NCBI GenBank assembly: GCA_901457705.2
Contig: LR590083.2
Coordinates: forward strand, 3,286,597-3,350,596
Length of the DNA: 64,000 nucleotides
Reading direction: 5' to 3'
From: Beijerinckiaceae bacterium RH AL1
GTDB lineage: Bacteria; Pseudomonadota; Alphaproteobacteria; Rhizobiales; Beijerinckiaceae
Shown here: positions 1 through 8,431 of the stretch, in pieces
Layout: every line of letters starts with the position of its first letter
Position numbering within the stretch: the first letter of the stretch is position 1
Position numbers and translations under genes: made by a program
Notes under the pieces: model-generated
Seen by the model: only the letters and a program-made list of their open reading frames with translations
Database searches by the model: none
What the model was told of the DNA's origin: nothing

Positions 1-572
1 ATGCCGATGACCAGCACCATGCCGAGCCAGAACGTGAGGCCCGCGATGACCGTCAGGCTCGCGACCTTCCCCGCCGACAGCCCCTTCGTCGAGTAGATCC
101 AGTAGCGCACCGTCGCCGCGGTGATCAGCGGGAAGCCGAGCGTGAACGACACGGCGTAGCTCGTGAAGGAGGCGAGCGCGGTGGTGCGGTAGGGCACCTT
201 GAGCTTCAGCTGGCGCAGCGCCAGCCCGTCGTAGCCGGTCAGCGCCAGAAACGAGACCGCCGTGCAGGCGAAGGCGAGGACGAAGCGCTGCGCGCTCGTC
301 GAGGCGATCGCCGCGCGCAGATCCCCGGCGTCGATCTGCATGAACGTCCGCGTGAGGACGAAGAGAGCGAGCGCGGCGATGCCGAACGAAAGCACGACGC
401 CGAGCCAGTGCAGGATTCTGCGGCGGACGGCGTGCTTGTCCTCGACGTGGTCGGGGATCACCGTGTTGAGCACCTTGGCGGTCAGCTTGTGCTCGGTGTC
501 GCCCGCGGAACGGTCGTCGTCGGACGCGCCGTCCGCATCGGTCTTGGCATCGCGGGCCGTCGTGCCGTCCAA
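1..572 (-). CDS. MprF-like lysylphosphatidylglycerol synthetase/flippase, N-terminal part (partial)
   Basis: The reverse strand encodes an open frame that runs off the left edge of the window. After about 50 charged residues it gives two hydrophobic segments, then GYDGLALRQL and a stretch reading FTLGFPLITAATVRYWIYST. That block is typical of the N-terminal flippase domain (UPF0104 type) of MprF/LpiA proteins, which aminoacylate phosphatidylglycerol with lysine and move it to the outer leaflet, giving resistance to cationic peptides. The proposed start is a TTG at 572, preceded 12 bases upstream by GGGAG; an in-frame stop lies about 50 bases further upstream. Whether the C-terminal synthetase domain is present cannot be seen, so a stand-alone UPF0104 membrane protein is the alternative. 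Confidence 0.7.
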   Translation of the reverse strand, partial: MDGTTARDAKTDADGASDDDRSAGDTEHKLTAKVLNTVIPDHVEDKHAVRRRILHWLGVVLSFGIAALALFVLTRTFMQIDAGDLRAAIASTSAQRFVLAFACTAVSFLALTGYDGLALRQLKLKVPYRTTALASFTSYAVSFTLGFPLITAATVRYWIYSTKGLSAGKVASLTVIAGLTFWLGMVLVIG

Positions 573-658
573 GATGAAGCGTGCTCCCGTGGAGGCGCCC
601 TCTTTCGAGGCACCAAGGTGGTCTTAGAGTGCGGCCGAGACTGGGGAAAGAGGGCCGC

Positions 659-1639
659 TCAGGCGAGCCGCCGCAGGAGCCTTTCGTGCAGCCGGTTGGT
701 CGGCGCGAACACGTAATCCATGGCCGCGACCGTCACGTGCTCGGCGCCATGGGCAATGAGCCAGTCGGCGAGCGGCGCAACCTTGTCGCGCAGGCAGGTC
801 AGGGTCAAGCGCCCGGCGACATTCTGCGAGCGGACGGTGGCGCCGAAGCGGTTGTGCGCTTCCGCGGCGATGCCGGCCCGCTGGCCGGCGCGGTCGCCCT
901 CGAACTGCGCCACGACGTCGCGCGTGAGACGCGCCTCCTCCTCGGCCGAGATGCGGCCGAGGATCTGGCGCGCCTGCTCGCGCGTCTCGTCGTCCCAGGT
1001 CGCGCCGAGCGCGGCGACGAGATTGGCCTCCGAGCGCAGGATCACGCCGTCGTCGAGCACCTTGAGCCCGTTGGCGACGAGCGTCGCGCCGGTGGTCGTG
1101 ATGTCGACGATGAGCTCGGCCTGCCCCGCCGCCGGCGCTCCCTCGGTGGCGCCGAGGCTCTCGACGATCGAGTAGTCGCCGACGTGGTTCTCGGCGAAGA
1201 AGCGCCGCGTCAGGTTGATGTACTTGGTGGCGACCCGCATGCGCTTGCCGCGTCGCGTGTAGAAGGCGGCCGCCACGTCCTCGAGATCGGCCATGGTTCG
1301 CACGTCGATCCAGGCTTGCGGCACGGCGACGACGACGTTGGCGTTGCCGAAGCCGAGCGGGGTCAAAAGCTCGAGCTTCTCGTCGGCGTCCTCGATCGTC
1401 TCCCGGACGAGGTCCTCGCCGGTGACGCCCATGTGCGCCTGGCCGGCGGCGAGCAGGCCGACGATCTCGGAGGCCGAGACGAAGGCGACCTCGACGCCGT
1501 CGATGCCGTCGAGCGTGCCGCGATAGTCGCGGGCACCGCGACCCTGGACGAGCTTCAGCCCGGCGCGGGCGAAGAACGCCGCGGCGTTCTCCTGCAGGCG
1601 CCCCTTGGAGGGGACGGCGAGGACGAAGGGAGCGGTCAT
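659..1639 (-). CDS. hisG: ATP phosphoribosyltransferase HisG (catalytic subunit)
   Basis: HisG catalyses the first step of histidine biosynthesis, joining ATP and PRPP to give phosphoribosyl-ATP in the cytosol. The 326-aa product opens with [11 protein letters not shown], has the [10 protein letters not shown] segment around residue 75, and carries the family signature [17 protein letters not shown] near residue 190. At 326 residues it is longer than the roughly 210-230 aa short-form enzymes. The extra C-terminal part matches the Bradyrhizobium/Methylobacterium type that still works with HisZ. Its ATG overlaps the hisZ stop by four bases, so translational coupling and a 1:1 complex with HisZ are likely. 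No other his gene lies nearby. Confidence 0.95.
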   Translation of the reverse strand: MTAPFVLAVPSKGRLQENAAAFFARAGLKLVQGRGARDYRGTLDGIDGVEVAFVSASEIVGLLAAGQAHMGVTGEDLVRETIEDADEKLELLTPLGFGNANVVVAVPQAWIDVRTMADLEDVAAAFYTRRGKRMRVATKYINLTRRFFAENHVGDYSIVESLGATEGAPAAGQAELIVDITTTGATLVANGLKVLDDGVILRSEANLVAALGATWDDETREQARQILGRISAEEEARLTRDVVAQFEGDRAGQRAGIAAEAHNRFGATVRSQNVAGRLTLTCLRDKVAPLADWLIAHGAEHVTVAAMDYVFAPTNRLHERLLRRLA

Positions 1640-2769
1640 GCGGCCTCTCCCGCGGCGCGGCTGTCGGCCCAGAGCGAGGCGCCGACGGCGGGCACCGGTG
1701 CGCTTGCGCCGAGCATCGTGGCGAGGCGGTCGTAGCGGCCGCCGCCGACGAGCGGCGGGTCGCTCGGCTTCGCGGCGTCGCGCGCCTCGAAGACGAAGCC
1801 GGTGTAATAGTCGAGGTTGCGGACGAGCCGCGTCGAGAAGCGCAGCGCGCGGACGTCGAGCCCGTGCGCGCCCATGAAGCCGAGGCGGTTGTCGAAGCGC
1901 TCCAGCGCGCCCTCCAGCGGCAGCTTGGCGTCGGCGACGAGCGCCCGCAGCGCGGCCGACGCCTCGTCCGGGTCGCCGGAGACGGCGAGGTAGCGCTCCA
2001 TCACCTGGCGCGCCTCGGCCGGGACGCCGGAGCCGCCCTTCAGCGCCGCCTGCTCGAGAAAGCGGTCGGCGATCTCGGCCGCCGAGCGGCCGCCGACGGA
2101 GGTGATCCCGGCGATCGCCAGCAGGTCCTCGACCAGCGCGCGGGCGCCCTTCTTGTCGACGCCCTCGAGCGCGGCGAGCACGCCGGAATGGTCGATGTGG
2201 CCGTTGCGCGGGGCGTCCAGGATGCCGGCAAGCCCCTTGCCCTGCGCGAGGCCGCGGATGATGCGGCGGCGCCACTGCGTCGGGATCGCCAGGCTGTCGA
2301 GCAGGTCGCCGAAGAGCCCGGCATCGCCGATCGTCGTCTCGAGCCGCACCGAGGTGGCCAGCGTCGCGGCCTCGAGCGAGACGGCGAGGATCTCGGCGTC
2401 CGCCGCCTCGCGGTCGGCGCGGCCAAAGCTCTCGATGCCGGCCTGGATGAACTCGCCCGGCCCGTCGCGGCGCAGCCGGAACACCGGCCCGCAGTAGGAG
2501 AAGCTGGCCGGCTGCCCGAACGCCGGCGAGGCGATGTACTGCCGGCAGACGGGGATCGTGTACTCCGGCCGCAGGCACAGCTCGGTGCCCGAGACGTCGT
2601 GCGTGAGGTAGAGTCGCCCGCGCATGTCCTCGCCGGACTCGAAGAAGGCGGCGGCCGGCTGCAGGAGCGGCGGCTCGCAGCGCGCGTAGCCGGCGCCGAC
2701 GAGATGATCCATCAGCGCCTGCTGGCGCTGGCGATCGTCGGCGAAGGGAAGCGGCGTTGGGGCGTTCAC
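1636..2769 (-). CDS. hisZ: ATP phosphoribosyltransferase regulatory subunit HisZ
   Basis: HisZ is a catalytically inactive histidyl-tRNA synthetase paralogue that forms the allosteric subunit of ATP phosphoribosyltransferase. The 377-aa protein shows class II synthetase-like blocks: [14 protein letters not shown] near residue 65, [18 protein letters not shown] near 90, and near the C-terminus YYTGFVFEA followed by GGGRYD. The start is chosen as GTG 2769, because the conserved N-terminus (about 20 residues before the LMDHL helix) begins there. A weak CGGAG lies about 14 bases upstream. It is the first gene of a two-gene operon with hisG. A good sigma70-like promoter sits about 100 bases upstream, behind an array of five palindromes. 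Confidence 0.93.
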   Translation of the reverse strand: MNAPTPLPFADDRQRQQALMDHLVGAGYARCEPPLLQPAAAFFESGEDMRGRLYLTHDVSGTELCLRPEYTIPVCRQYIASPAFGQPASFSYCGPVFRLRRDGPGEFIQAGIESFGRADREAADAEILAVSLEAATLATSVRLETTIGDAGLFGDLLDSLAIPTQWRRRIIRGLAQGKGLAGILDAPRNGHIDHSGVLAALEGVDKKGARALVEDLLAIAGITSVGGRSAAEIADRFLEQAALKGGSGVPAEARQVMERYLAVSGDPDEASAALRALVADAKLPLEGALERFDNRLGFMGAHGLDVRALRFSTRLVRNLDYYTGFVFEARDAAKPSDPPLVGGGRYDRLATMLGASAPVPAVGASLWADSRAAGEAA

Positions 2770-2872
2770 GGGAAGATTCAGGCTCCGGGCGGCGCCTCCA
2801 TACCAGGGGTGGTGTTTCGATGCGACCCGTTTCGGCCGCCAGGGTGAAGAGGGTTTGCGCCGCCGATCCGGT

Positions 2873-2901
2873 AATATAACCTGACGCAACGGCGCTGTCC
2901 A
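2873..2901 (-). promoter_or_regulatory. Sigma70-like promoter for hisZ-hisG
   Basis: On the reverse strand TGGACA (2901-2896) and TATATT (2878-2873) are separated by 17 bases. This predicts a transcript start near 2866 and a 5' leader of about 95 nt before the hisZ GTG. It is a sequence match only. The palindrome array at 2934-3075 lies directly upstream of this promoter. Confidence 0.55.
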
Positions 2902-2933
2902 ATGGCGCGATCGGACGGTGTCCATCGGCAAAT

Positions 2934-3075
2934 GTCGGCGTCCGCCGTCGCCCATCCCTGCCAATGTCGGCGAGCGCCGATGTCGAAAGGGACCAATGTC
3001 GGCGGACGCCGACGCCGGAGAGGACCTTTGTCGGCGCACGGCGACGGAGCTTTCTGCAGGTCGGCGAGCGCCGAC
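2934..3075. repeat. Array of five GTCGGCG-NN-CGCCGAC palindromes on a 32-bp period
   Basis: Five 16-bp palindromes of form GTCGGCGNNCGCCGAC start at 2934, 2966, 2998, 3030 and 3060. The steps are 32, 32, 32 and 30 bp. The copies at 2998 and 3060 are perfect; those at 2934, 2966 and 3030 each have one mismatch in the right arm. The first three are preceded by AAAT or CCAAT, so the repeat unit extends into the spacer. The region is non-coding: open frames across it give Arg/Ser-rich shadow peptides. The array lies between the divergent hisZ promoter and a small membrane-peptide gene. A set of operators on one helical face, or a decaying tandem repeat, would both fit. Confidence 0.8.
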
Positions 3076-3201
3076 ACCGGCGCGCCAAAAATGTTCGATC
3101 GCGTCAAATCGAGATGGGCCGATCGACAGGTGGCGAATCTTGAAATTGCCGCATTGCGCTTCGCCCCGGCCTCGGGCAAGAACATGCCACTCCCTTGAGT
3201 A

Positions 3202-3366
3202 ATGCGCATGGTCGACGTTGGCCAACAATCGGGTGTCGAGGCTGCCAGCCTGAGCCTCGCCGTCCCTCGGCGCGTGCGCGACTGGTACCATATCTGGCTC
3301 GCGATCTACCTGCTCGGCCCGGCTATCGTCTCGCTCGGCATCATGGGCTGGCTGAAGGCGCCGTGA
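3202..3366 (+). CDS. Small single-pass membrane peptide (54 aa), unknown function
   Basis: An ATG at 3202 opens a 54-codon frame ending at TGA 3364-3366. About 30 polar residues are followed by one clear hydrophobic segment, WLAIYLLGPAIVSLGIMGWL, and a short basic tail (KAP). The frame lies in an otherwise empty interval and is followed after about 70 bases by a strong intrinsic terminator in the same direction, which supports a real transcript. A second ATG at 3208 is possible, and the ribosome-binding site is weak (TTGAG). I do not recognise a family. Single-pass peptides of this size are often accessory subunits or stress peptides, but nothing here shows which. Confidence 0.45.
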   Translation: MRMVDVGQQSGVEAASLSLAVPRRVRDWYHIWLAIYLLGPAIVSLGIMGWLKAP

Positions 3367-3437
3367 GGCGCCGCTAACGCAAAACTTACCCGCCGCATGG
3401 CACGCTCGCCGCGCTGGAGATCCCCCAGCGGAGTGCG

Positions 3438-3481
3438 ACGCCGTCCGGCCGCGTAACAGTACGCCGGGCGGCGTTTTTTTT
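3438..3481 (+). terminator. Rho-independent terminator
   Basis: A 12-bp stem, ACGCCGTCCGGC (3438-3449) pairing with GCCGGGCGGCGT (3463-3474) with one mismatch, closes a 13-nt loop. It runs straight into eight T residues (3474-3481). It terminates rightward transcripts from the small gene at 3202. Confidence 0.8.
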
Positions 3482-3495
3482 CGCGCCGCAGCCTC

Positions 3496-3931
3496 TCCTT
3501 CTCCCGCTTGCGGGAGAAGGTGGCCCCGCGAAGCGGGGTCGGATGAGGGAGGCTGGGGTTCGTGCTCGATGGTTGGGGTGGCCGCCTTTCCGGACTGTCC
3601 CTCATCCGACCCGACTGCGTCGGGCCACCTTCTCCCGCAAGCGGGAGAAGGAAGGGAGCGCGCCTCCCCTTCTCCCGCTTGCGGGAGAAGGTGGCCCCGC
3701 GAAGCGGGGTCGGATGAGGGAGGCGTGGGTCGGTGCTCGATAGTTGGGACGGCCACCTTTCCGGATCGTCCCTCATCCGACCCGACTTCGTCGGGCCACC
3801 TTCTCCCGCAAGCGGGAGAAGGAAGGGTCACTCCGGGGTCGCGCTCGATGGTTGGGATGGCCGCCCTTCCGGACCGCCCCTCATCCGACCCGACTTCGTC
3901 GGGCCACCTTCTCCCGCAGGCGGGAGAAGGA
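3496..3931. repeat. Cluster of palindromic intergenic repeats (inverted pairs, five half-units)
   Basis: Five copies of a roughly 53-bp element fill the gap before rlmJ. Copies near 3498 and 3667 read left to right: hairpin CTCCCGCTTGCGGGAG, then hairpin CCCCGCGAAGCGGGG, then TCGGATGAGG. Copies near 3600, 3771 and 3880 are inverted. The inverted copies carry a different second hairpin, CCCGACTTCGTCGGG or a close variant. The roughly 50-bp spacers between copies are themselves related (GCTCGATGGTTGGG and GGCCGCC blocks), so whole units were duplicated. The same pair occurs at 35489-35638 and 51591-51740, with a diverged half at 17977-18030. REP/BIME-like intergenic elements are the closest known type. 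Confidence 0.85.
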
Positions 3932-3948
3932 AGGGTCACGCCGCAGCC

Positions 3949-4776
3949 TCAGATCCGCTGCACCACGACGGCCCCGTCCCCTCCCCCGAGCTGCCGGGCC
4001 AGCGCCGGCAGCAGGCAGGCGGCCTCGGCCTCCAGCACGTAGGGCGGGTTGACGATGACGAGCCCGCTCGCGACGAGCGGGCCGTCGGGCGCGGGCGGCG
4101 CGACGGAGAGCTCGAGCCGCAGCGCATCGGCGACGCCGGCCGCCGCCAGCGCCGCGGCGAGCCGCTCGCCGCCGCGCCGGTCCTTGATTGGGTACCAAAT
4201 CATATAGATGCCCTCGCGCCACTTGGCGTGCGCGGCGAGGAGCGCCGCCGTCAGGCGCTCGAGCTCGTCTGGCACCTCGAACGGCGGGTCGACCAGCACG
4301 AGCCCGCGGCGCTCGACCGGCGGGATGAAGGCGTTGAGCCCGGTGTAGCCGTCGATGTCGATCACCTTCGCGCGGCGGTCGCGGCCGACGGCGGCGCGCA
4401 GCCGTGCCAGCGCGGCGGGATGCAGCTCGCAGAACAGCAGGCGATCGAGCGGGCGCGCCAGCGCCAGCGCGAGCGCCGGCGAGCCGGGGTAGCGGCCGCC
4501 CGCGCGGGCGGTGTCGGCGACGGCGAGGTAGGGCGCGAGCAGCGCCCGCGCCTCGGCCGGCATCGCCTCGGGATCGAGCGCGCCGATGCCGCCGCGCCAC
4601 TCGCCGGTGCGCGTCGCGGCGTCGGCGGAAAGCTCGTAGGCGCCGCTGCCGGCGTGCGTGTCGATGATGCGGAACGGCGCCGGCTTGCGCTTCAGGTAGT
4701 CGATGACCCGCGCCAGGATCGCATGCTTGAAGACATCGGCGAAATTGCCGGCGTGGAAGGCGTGATCGTAGTTCAT
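3949..4776 (-). CDS. rlmJ: 23S rRNA (adenine(2030)-N6)-methyltransferase RlmJ
   Basis: RlmJ methylates A2030 of 23S rRNA using S-adenosylmethionine. The 275-aa protein starts with the hallmark MNYDHAFHAGNFADVFKH. It continues with the SAM-binding segment IDTHAGSGAYEL near residue 40 and the catalytic DPPFE motif (VLVDPPFEVPDEL) near residue 165, typical of N6-adenine methyltransferases. The length matches the family (about 280 aa). The ATG at 4776 is supported by the conserved N-terminus. The 3' end abuts the repeat cluster. Confidence 0.95.
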   Translation of the reverse strand: MNYDHAFHAGNFADVFKHAILARVIDYLKRKPAPFRIIDTHAGSGAYELSADAATRTGEWRGGIGALDPEAMPAEARALLAPYLAVADTARAGGRYPGSPALALALARPLDRLLFCELHPAALARLRAAVGRDRRAKVIDIDGYTGLNAFIPPVERRGLVLVDPPFEVPDELERLTAALLAAHAKWREGIYMIWYPIKDRRGGERLAAALAAAGVADALRLELSVAPPAPDGPLVASGLVIVNPPYVLEAEAACLLPALARQLGGGDGAVVVQRI

Positions 4777-4822
4777 CGCGGCCTCTTCCGTCGCCCGCGA
4801 GCGGGAGACGGCGCGCGCGCCC

Positions 4823-5086
4823 TCACCCCTCCGCCGCCGTCTCGCCCTCGACGTCGCGGAAGTAGGGCTCGACCTTGCCCTTGAGCTTGATCGTCATCTG
4901 CTCGCCGGTGCGCGTGCGCGCCGTGCCGGCGGCGAGCCGCACCCAGCCCTCGCTGACGCAATATTCCTCGACGTTGGTCTTCTCCTTGCCGTCGAAGCGG
5001 ATGCCGACGCCGCGCTCGAGCAGCGCCTCGTCGTAGAACGGGCTTTTCGGGCTCGCCGCGAGGCGATCGGGGGGCGTGTCGGTCAT
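4823..5086 (-). CDS. DUF3297 family protein
   Basis: This 87-aa soluble protein belongs to DUF3297, common in Proteobacteria and without known function. The conserved core PKSPFYDEALLERGVGIRFD is followed by GWVRLAAGTARTR and a C-terminal KLKGKVEPYF. I chose the ATG at 5086 (MTDTPPDRLAA) because family members begin close to this point; an upstream ATG at 5101 would add five residues. It sits 46 bases upstream of rlmJ on the same strand and may share its transcript. Confidence 0.85.
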   Translation of the reverse strand: MTDTPPDRLAASPKSPFYDEALLERGVGIRFDGKEKTNVEEYCVSEGWVRLAAGTARTRTGEQMTIKLKGKVEPYFRDVEGETAAEG

Positions 5087-5146
5087 GTGAGGCTCGTGCA
5101 TCTTGTTCGAGCGGCCAAGTGGCGGAGAAGCCGGCGGCTGGTCAAG

Positions 5147-5917
5147 TCACCGCGGCCGCAGCAGCGCGCCAAAGCTGCGCCAGAGCACGTAGGCGGCGAT
5201 CGCCAGCACGACGACGGCGAAGAGCTTGCGCAGCAGGTCCTTGCGCTCGCAGAGCCGCACGGCGAGCTTCATCCCCAAGAACCCGCCCGCGACGCCGCCG
5301 AGGATGAACAGGGCCGCGACGTGCCAGTCGACGAGGCCGGAGCGCGCGTAGTTCGCCGCCGTGGCGATCGAGAAGGCGGCGACCGCGAGCAGCGACGAGC
5401 CCACCGCCTCGATCATCGGCATGGTGGTGGCAAACAGCAGGCACGGCACGATGAGGAAGCCGCCGCCGATGCCGAAGAAGCCCGACGCCGCGCCGGCGAA
5501 GAGCGCGAGCCCGGCGACCCTGGCGCCCGAGCGCGCCTTCGCCCGCGGCCGATCCTCGTCGCGCGAGCGCAGCATCAAGAGCGCGACGGCGACCATGAGG
5601 CAGCCGAAGAGAAACAGCAGGCGCTCGCCGTCGAACGCCTTGCCGAGCGTCGAGCCGGCGAGCGCGCCCACGACGCCGACGGCGGCGAAGAGCGCGGCGC
5701 TGCGCCAGTTGACGTGGCCGGCGACCGCATGCGTGCCGAAGTTCGAGAGCGCCGCGACGGAAACGGCGACCGCGCCGGTGCCGATCGCGATGTGGGGCGA
5801 GCCGACGCCGACGACGTAGAGCAGGAGCGGCGTCGCCAAGGTCGAGCCGCCGCCGCCGACGAGGCCGAGCGCGAAGCCGACGAAGACCCCGCAGAGGATC
5901 GACAGCGCCGCGATCAC
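5147..5917 (-). CDS. Sulfite exporter TauE/SafE family membrane protein
   Basis: This is a 256-aa integral membrane protein with about eight hydrophobic segments in two homologous halves. Each half begins with the glycine-rich TauE/SafE signature: LVGGGGSTLATPLLL at the N-terminus and GFFGIGGGFLIVPCLL near residue 155. Family members move sulfite, sulfoacetate or other organosulfur anions across the inner membrane; the substrate cannot be read from sequence. The ATG overlaps the stop of the upstream sensor kinase by four bases, so the two are co-translated. That suggests, without proving, that the kinase senses something related to the transported anion. Confidence 0.9.
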   Translation of the reverse strand: MIAALSILCGVFVGFALGLVGGGGSTLATPLLLYVVGVGSPHIAIGTGAVAVSVAALSNFGTHAVAGHVNWRSAALFAAVGVVGALAGSTLGKAFDGERLLFLFGCLMVAVALLMLRSRDEDRPRAKARSGARVAGLALFAGAASGFFGIGGGFLIVPCLLFATTMPMIEAVGSSLLAVAAFSIATAANYARSGLVDWHVAALFILGGVAGGFLGMKLAVRLCERKDLLRKLFAVVVLAIAAYVLWRSFGALLRPR

Positions 5918-8208
5918 CCCGCCGCGCTGTGGCGGACCTCCGCGACCTCGGTGGCGAGGAGGGCGGCGACCTTGGCGGTCAGCGCGGCGGCCGTGAAGGG
6001 CTTGGCGAGGAAGGTGTTGCCGTCGGCGAGCCGCACGTCGCCGACGGCGATGCCGCGCTCGGGATCGCCCTCCTGCAGAAGCTTCTCCTTGGTGTAGCCG
6101 GTCGTGAAGAGGACGGGCAGATCGGAGCGCAGCACCGCGACCTGGTCGGCGAGCTCGCAGCCGTTGAGCGGGCCTTTCAGAATGATGTCGGTGAAGAGCA
6201 GCGCGACGTCGGGGTTGAGCCGCAGGCCGTTGAGCCCGTCGGGCCCCGTCGCCGCCTCGACCACGGTGTAGCCGGCATCGCGTAGCGCGGACGTCGAGAA
6301 GGCGCGCACGAGGTCGTCGTCCTCGACGATGAGGATCTTGGTGTTGCGCGCCGCCGGCACGATCTCGCTCGCCGCGACGACGGGTGCGGCCTCGGCCGCC
6401 TCCTCCGCGGTGCGGCGCGGCATGAAGAGCTTGATCACCGTGCCCTCGCCCTCGACCGAGCGGATCGCCGCGTGGCCGCGCGACTGGCGCGCGAAGCCGT
6501 AGACCTGCGAGAGCCCGAGGCCCGTGCCCTTGCCGACCGGCTTCGTCGTGAAGAACGGCTCGAAGGCATGCGCCAGCACGTCCGCGCTCATGCCGGTGCC
6601 GGTGTCGCCGACCGCCACCATGACGTACTCGCCAGGCGTGAGGTCGGCATGGTTGGCGCAGTAGGCGGCATCGAGCGTCGCGTTCGCGGTCTCGATCGTC
6701 AGCGTGCCGCCGCGCGGCATCGCGTCGACGGCGTTGACGGCGAGGTTAAGGATCGCGTTCTCGAGCTGGTTCGGATCGACGAAGGCCGACCACAGGCCCT
6801 CGGCGAGCTTGAGGTCGATCGCCACCGTCTCGACGAGCGTGCGCTGCAGCAGGCTCGACATGCCGCGGATCGTCGCGTTGGCGTCGAGCACCTCGGGATC
6901 GAGCGGATGCTGGCGCGAGAAGGCGAGCAGCCGCGCGGTGAGCGTGGCGGCGCGCTGCGCGCCGTCGACGGCATTCGCGACCAGCGTCTGCTGGCGCGGG
7001 TCGGCGTCCTTCATGCGCCGCGTCAGCAGATCGAGGCTGCCGATGACGACGGTGAGCAGGTTGTTGAAATCGTGCGCGATGCCGCCGGTGAGCCGGCCGA
7101 CCGCCTCCATCTTCTGCGACTGGCGCAGCTGCTCCTCGACCTTGGCGCGCTCGGCCATCTCGGCCTCGAGCCGGCTTGCGGCGCGCCGCCAGCGCACCGT
7201 CGCCGCCGCCTCGAGCGCGATGCGGCGGATCGCGAAGCCGGAGACGGCGAGCAGCACCAGCGAGGACAGCAGCGCGACGATGCCGTAGCCCCACATGTTG
7301 CGCCACCAGGGCATCAGCGCCGCCTTCCACGGGATGCCGTAGCCGACGATGACGGGATAGCCGCCGACCCGCTCGTAGGCGACGATGCGGCGCGCGCCGT
7401 CGATCACCGCCGGCCGCACGAACGGGCCGCTGCGCGGGCCCTCGAGCGCGAGGCGGAACTTGGTCGCCGTCGGCAGCTTGACGCTCGTCATCTTCGGCTC
7501 GGAGACGAGCACGTTGCCGTCCTCGTCGGCGAGCAGGAACATGTGGCCGGCGTCGCGCTCGGCATCGCGGTAGAAGGCGGTGAAGCAGGACTGCTCGATC
7601 GACACGACGATGACGCCCTCGAAGCGGCCGGGGACCGGCCCCTGCAGGCGCGCCGCGATGTTGAACACCGGCTCGTGCGACTGCCGCCCGATGACCCCGC
7701 GCGCGATCATCGGCCGTGGCGTGTCCTGCGCCTTCAGCTTCACGAAGTAGTCGCGATCCGACAGGTCGATGGCGGCGTCCGGCGTTGCCGCGCGCGAGGT
7801 GGCGCGCAGGTGGCCTGCTGCATCGGTGACCGAGATCGCCGCCACCTGCGGCAGCAGCGCCTGCAGGTGGGCGAGCGCATTGTGGAGCTGCGCCGGCACC
7901 TTCGGATCGCTCCAGTCGACCTTCTTCAGGCTGCCGTTGAGCTGATCGATCATCAGCTCCTGCGTATCGAACACCTTCAGCGCCTGCTCGTGCAGGATGC
8001 GCACGTCGCGCTCGACGCGGCGCAGCGCAGCGCGCTCGACGTCGCGCCGGTTCTGCAGCGCCGCCATCGAGAACAGGGCCAGCGGCAGCAGCACCGAGAT
8101 GGCGAGCAGCGCGATCGTCGACCGCGGCACGCGATCCGCGCGCGGCGTCACGACCTGGCGTCCACGCTCCCCGCGCGGCGGCGAATTCTCCGACGTGTCG
8201 GACGGCAT
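5914..8208 (-). CDS. Hybrid sensor histidine kinase/response regulator with periplasmic sensor domain
   Basis: A 764-aa inner-membrane kinase. A first membrane segment (about residues 25-45, STIALLAISVLLPLALF) is followed by a roughly 250-residue periplasmic region resembling a double Cache sensor, then a second segment (GYGIVALLSSLVLLAVSGF). The phosphoacceptor helix reads GGIAHDFNNLLTVV and contains the histidine. The ATPase shows the N box NLAVNAVDAM and the G boxes DTGTGM and GKGTGLGLSQVYGF. A C-terminal receiver has the acidic pair in VEDDD, the phosphoacceptor Asp in LLFTDIIL and the Lys in LAKPF. The ATG at 8208 (MPSDTSEN) is preferred over one 36 bases upstream. Stop and start overlap with the TauE gene. 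Confidence 0.92.
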   Translation of the reverse strand: MPSDTSENSPPRGERGRQVVTPRADRVPRSTIALLAISVLLPLALFSMAALQNRRDVERAALRRVERDVRILHEQALKVFDTQELMIDQLNGSLKKVDWSDPKVPAQLHNALAHLQALLPQVAAISVTDAAGHLRATSRAATPDAAIDLSDRDYFVKLKAQDTPRPMIARGVIGRQSHEPVFNIAARLQGPVPGRFEGVIVVSIEQSCFTAFYRDAERDAGHMFLLADEDGNVLVSEPKMTSVKLPTATKFRLALEGPRSGPFVRPAVIDGARRIVAYERVGGYPVIVGYGIPWKAALMPWWRNMWGYGIVALLSSLVLLAVSGFAIRRIALEAAATVRWRRAASRLEAEMAERAKVEEQLRQSQKMEAVGRLTGGIAHDFNNLLTVVIGSLDLLTRRMKDADPRQQTLVANAVDGAQRAATLTARLLAFSRQHPLDPEVLDANATIRGMSSLLQRTLVETVAIDLKLAEGLWSAFVDPNQLENAILNLAVNAVDAMPRGGTLTIETANATLDAAYCANHADLTPGEYVMVAVGDTGTGMSADVLAHAFEPFFTTKPVGKGTGLGLSQVYGFARQSRGHAAIRSVEGEGTVIKLFMPRRTAEEAAEAAPVVAASEIVPAARNTKILIVEDDDLVRAFSTSALRDAGYTVVEAATGPDGLNGLRLNPDVALLFTDIILKGPLNGCELADQVAVLRSDLPVLFTTGYTKEKLLQEGDPERGIAVGDVRLADGNTFLAKPFTAAALTAKVAALLATEVAEVRHSAAG

Positions 8209-8431
8209 GGCCCGATGTGTGGCAGCCGAGGGTGACACAAACATGGCCGCGAGGGCGGGACGAAGGGCCGGGGGTGGATTTGTCGGACAAGCGGTTGACC
8301 GGCGCGGCGGAATGTGTTGGTTGCGCGCGCAGATTTTATGACGCCCCGGTTGCTATCGAAGGCGCCGAACGTGTGGCGAGCGCACGAACTGCTCCCAACC
8401 CGGCCCTTCAAAGAAATTTGGAGTTTGCCGG

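Noticed and set aside
581-2847. Long plus-strand frames (384 and 327 codons) opposite hisG and hisZ.
   Set aside because: They mirror the third-position GC pattern of the real minus-strand genes and show no recognisable domain.
2770-2870. Possible histidine-attenuator leader before hisZ, including a 7-codon ATG frame (MEAPPGA) just before the GTG.
   Set aside because: Only two adjacent His codons occur, in another frame; no run of His codons and no alternative terminator hairpins could be drawn.
2934-3075. CRISPR-like array.
   Set aside because: Units are palindromes only 16 bp long with 14-16-bp spacers that are themselves partly repeated; there are no cas genes.
2902-3202. Open frames of 90-100 codons crossing the palindrome array on the plus strand.
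   Set aside because: Arg/Ser/Cys-rich translations with no ribosome-binding site, produced by the repeated GC-rich sequence.
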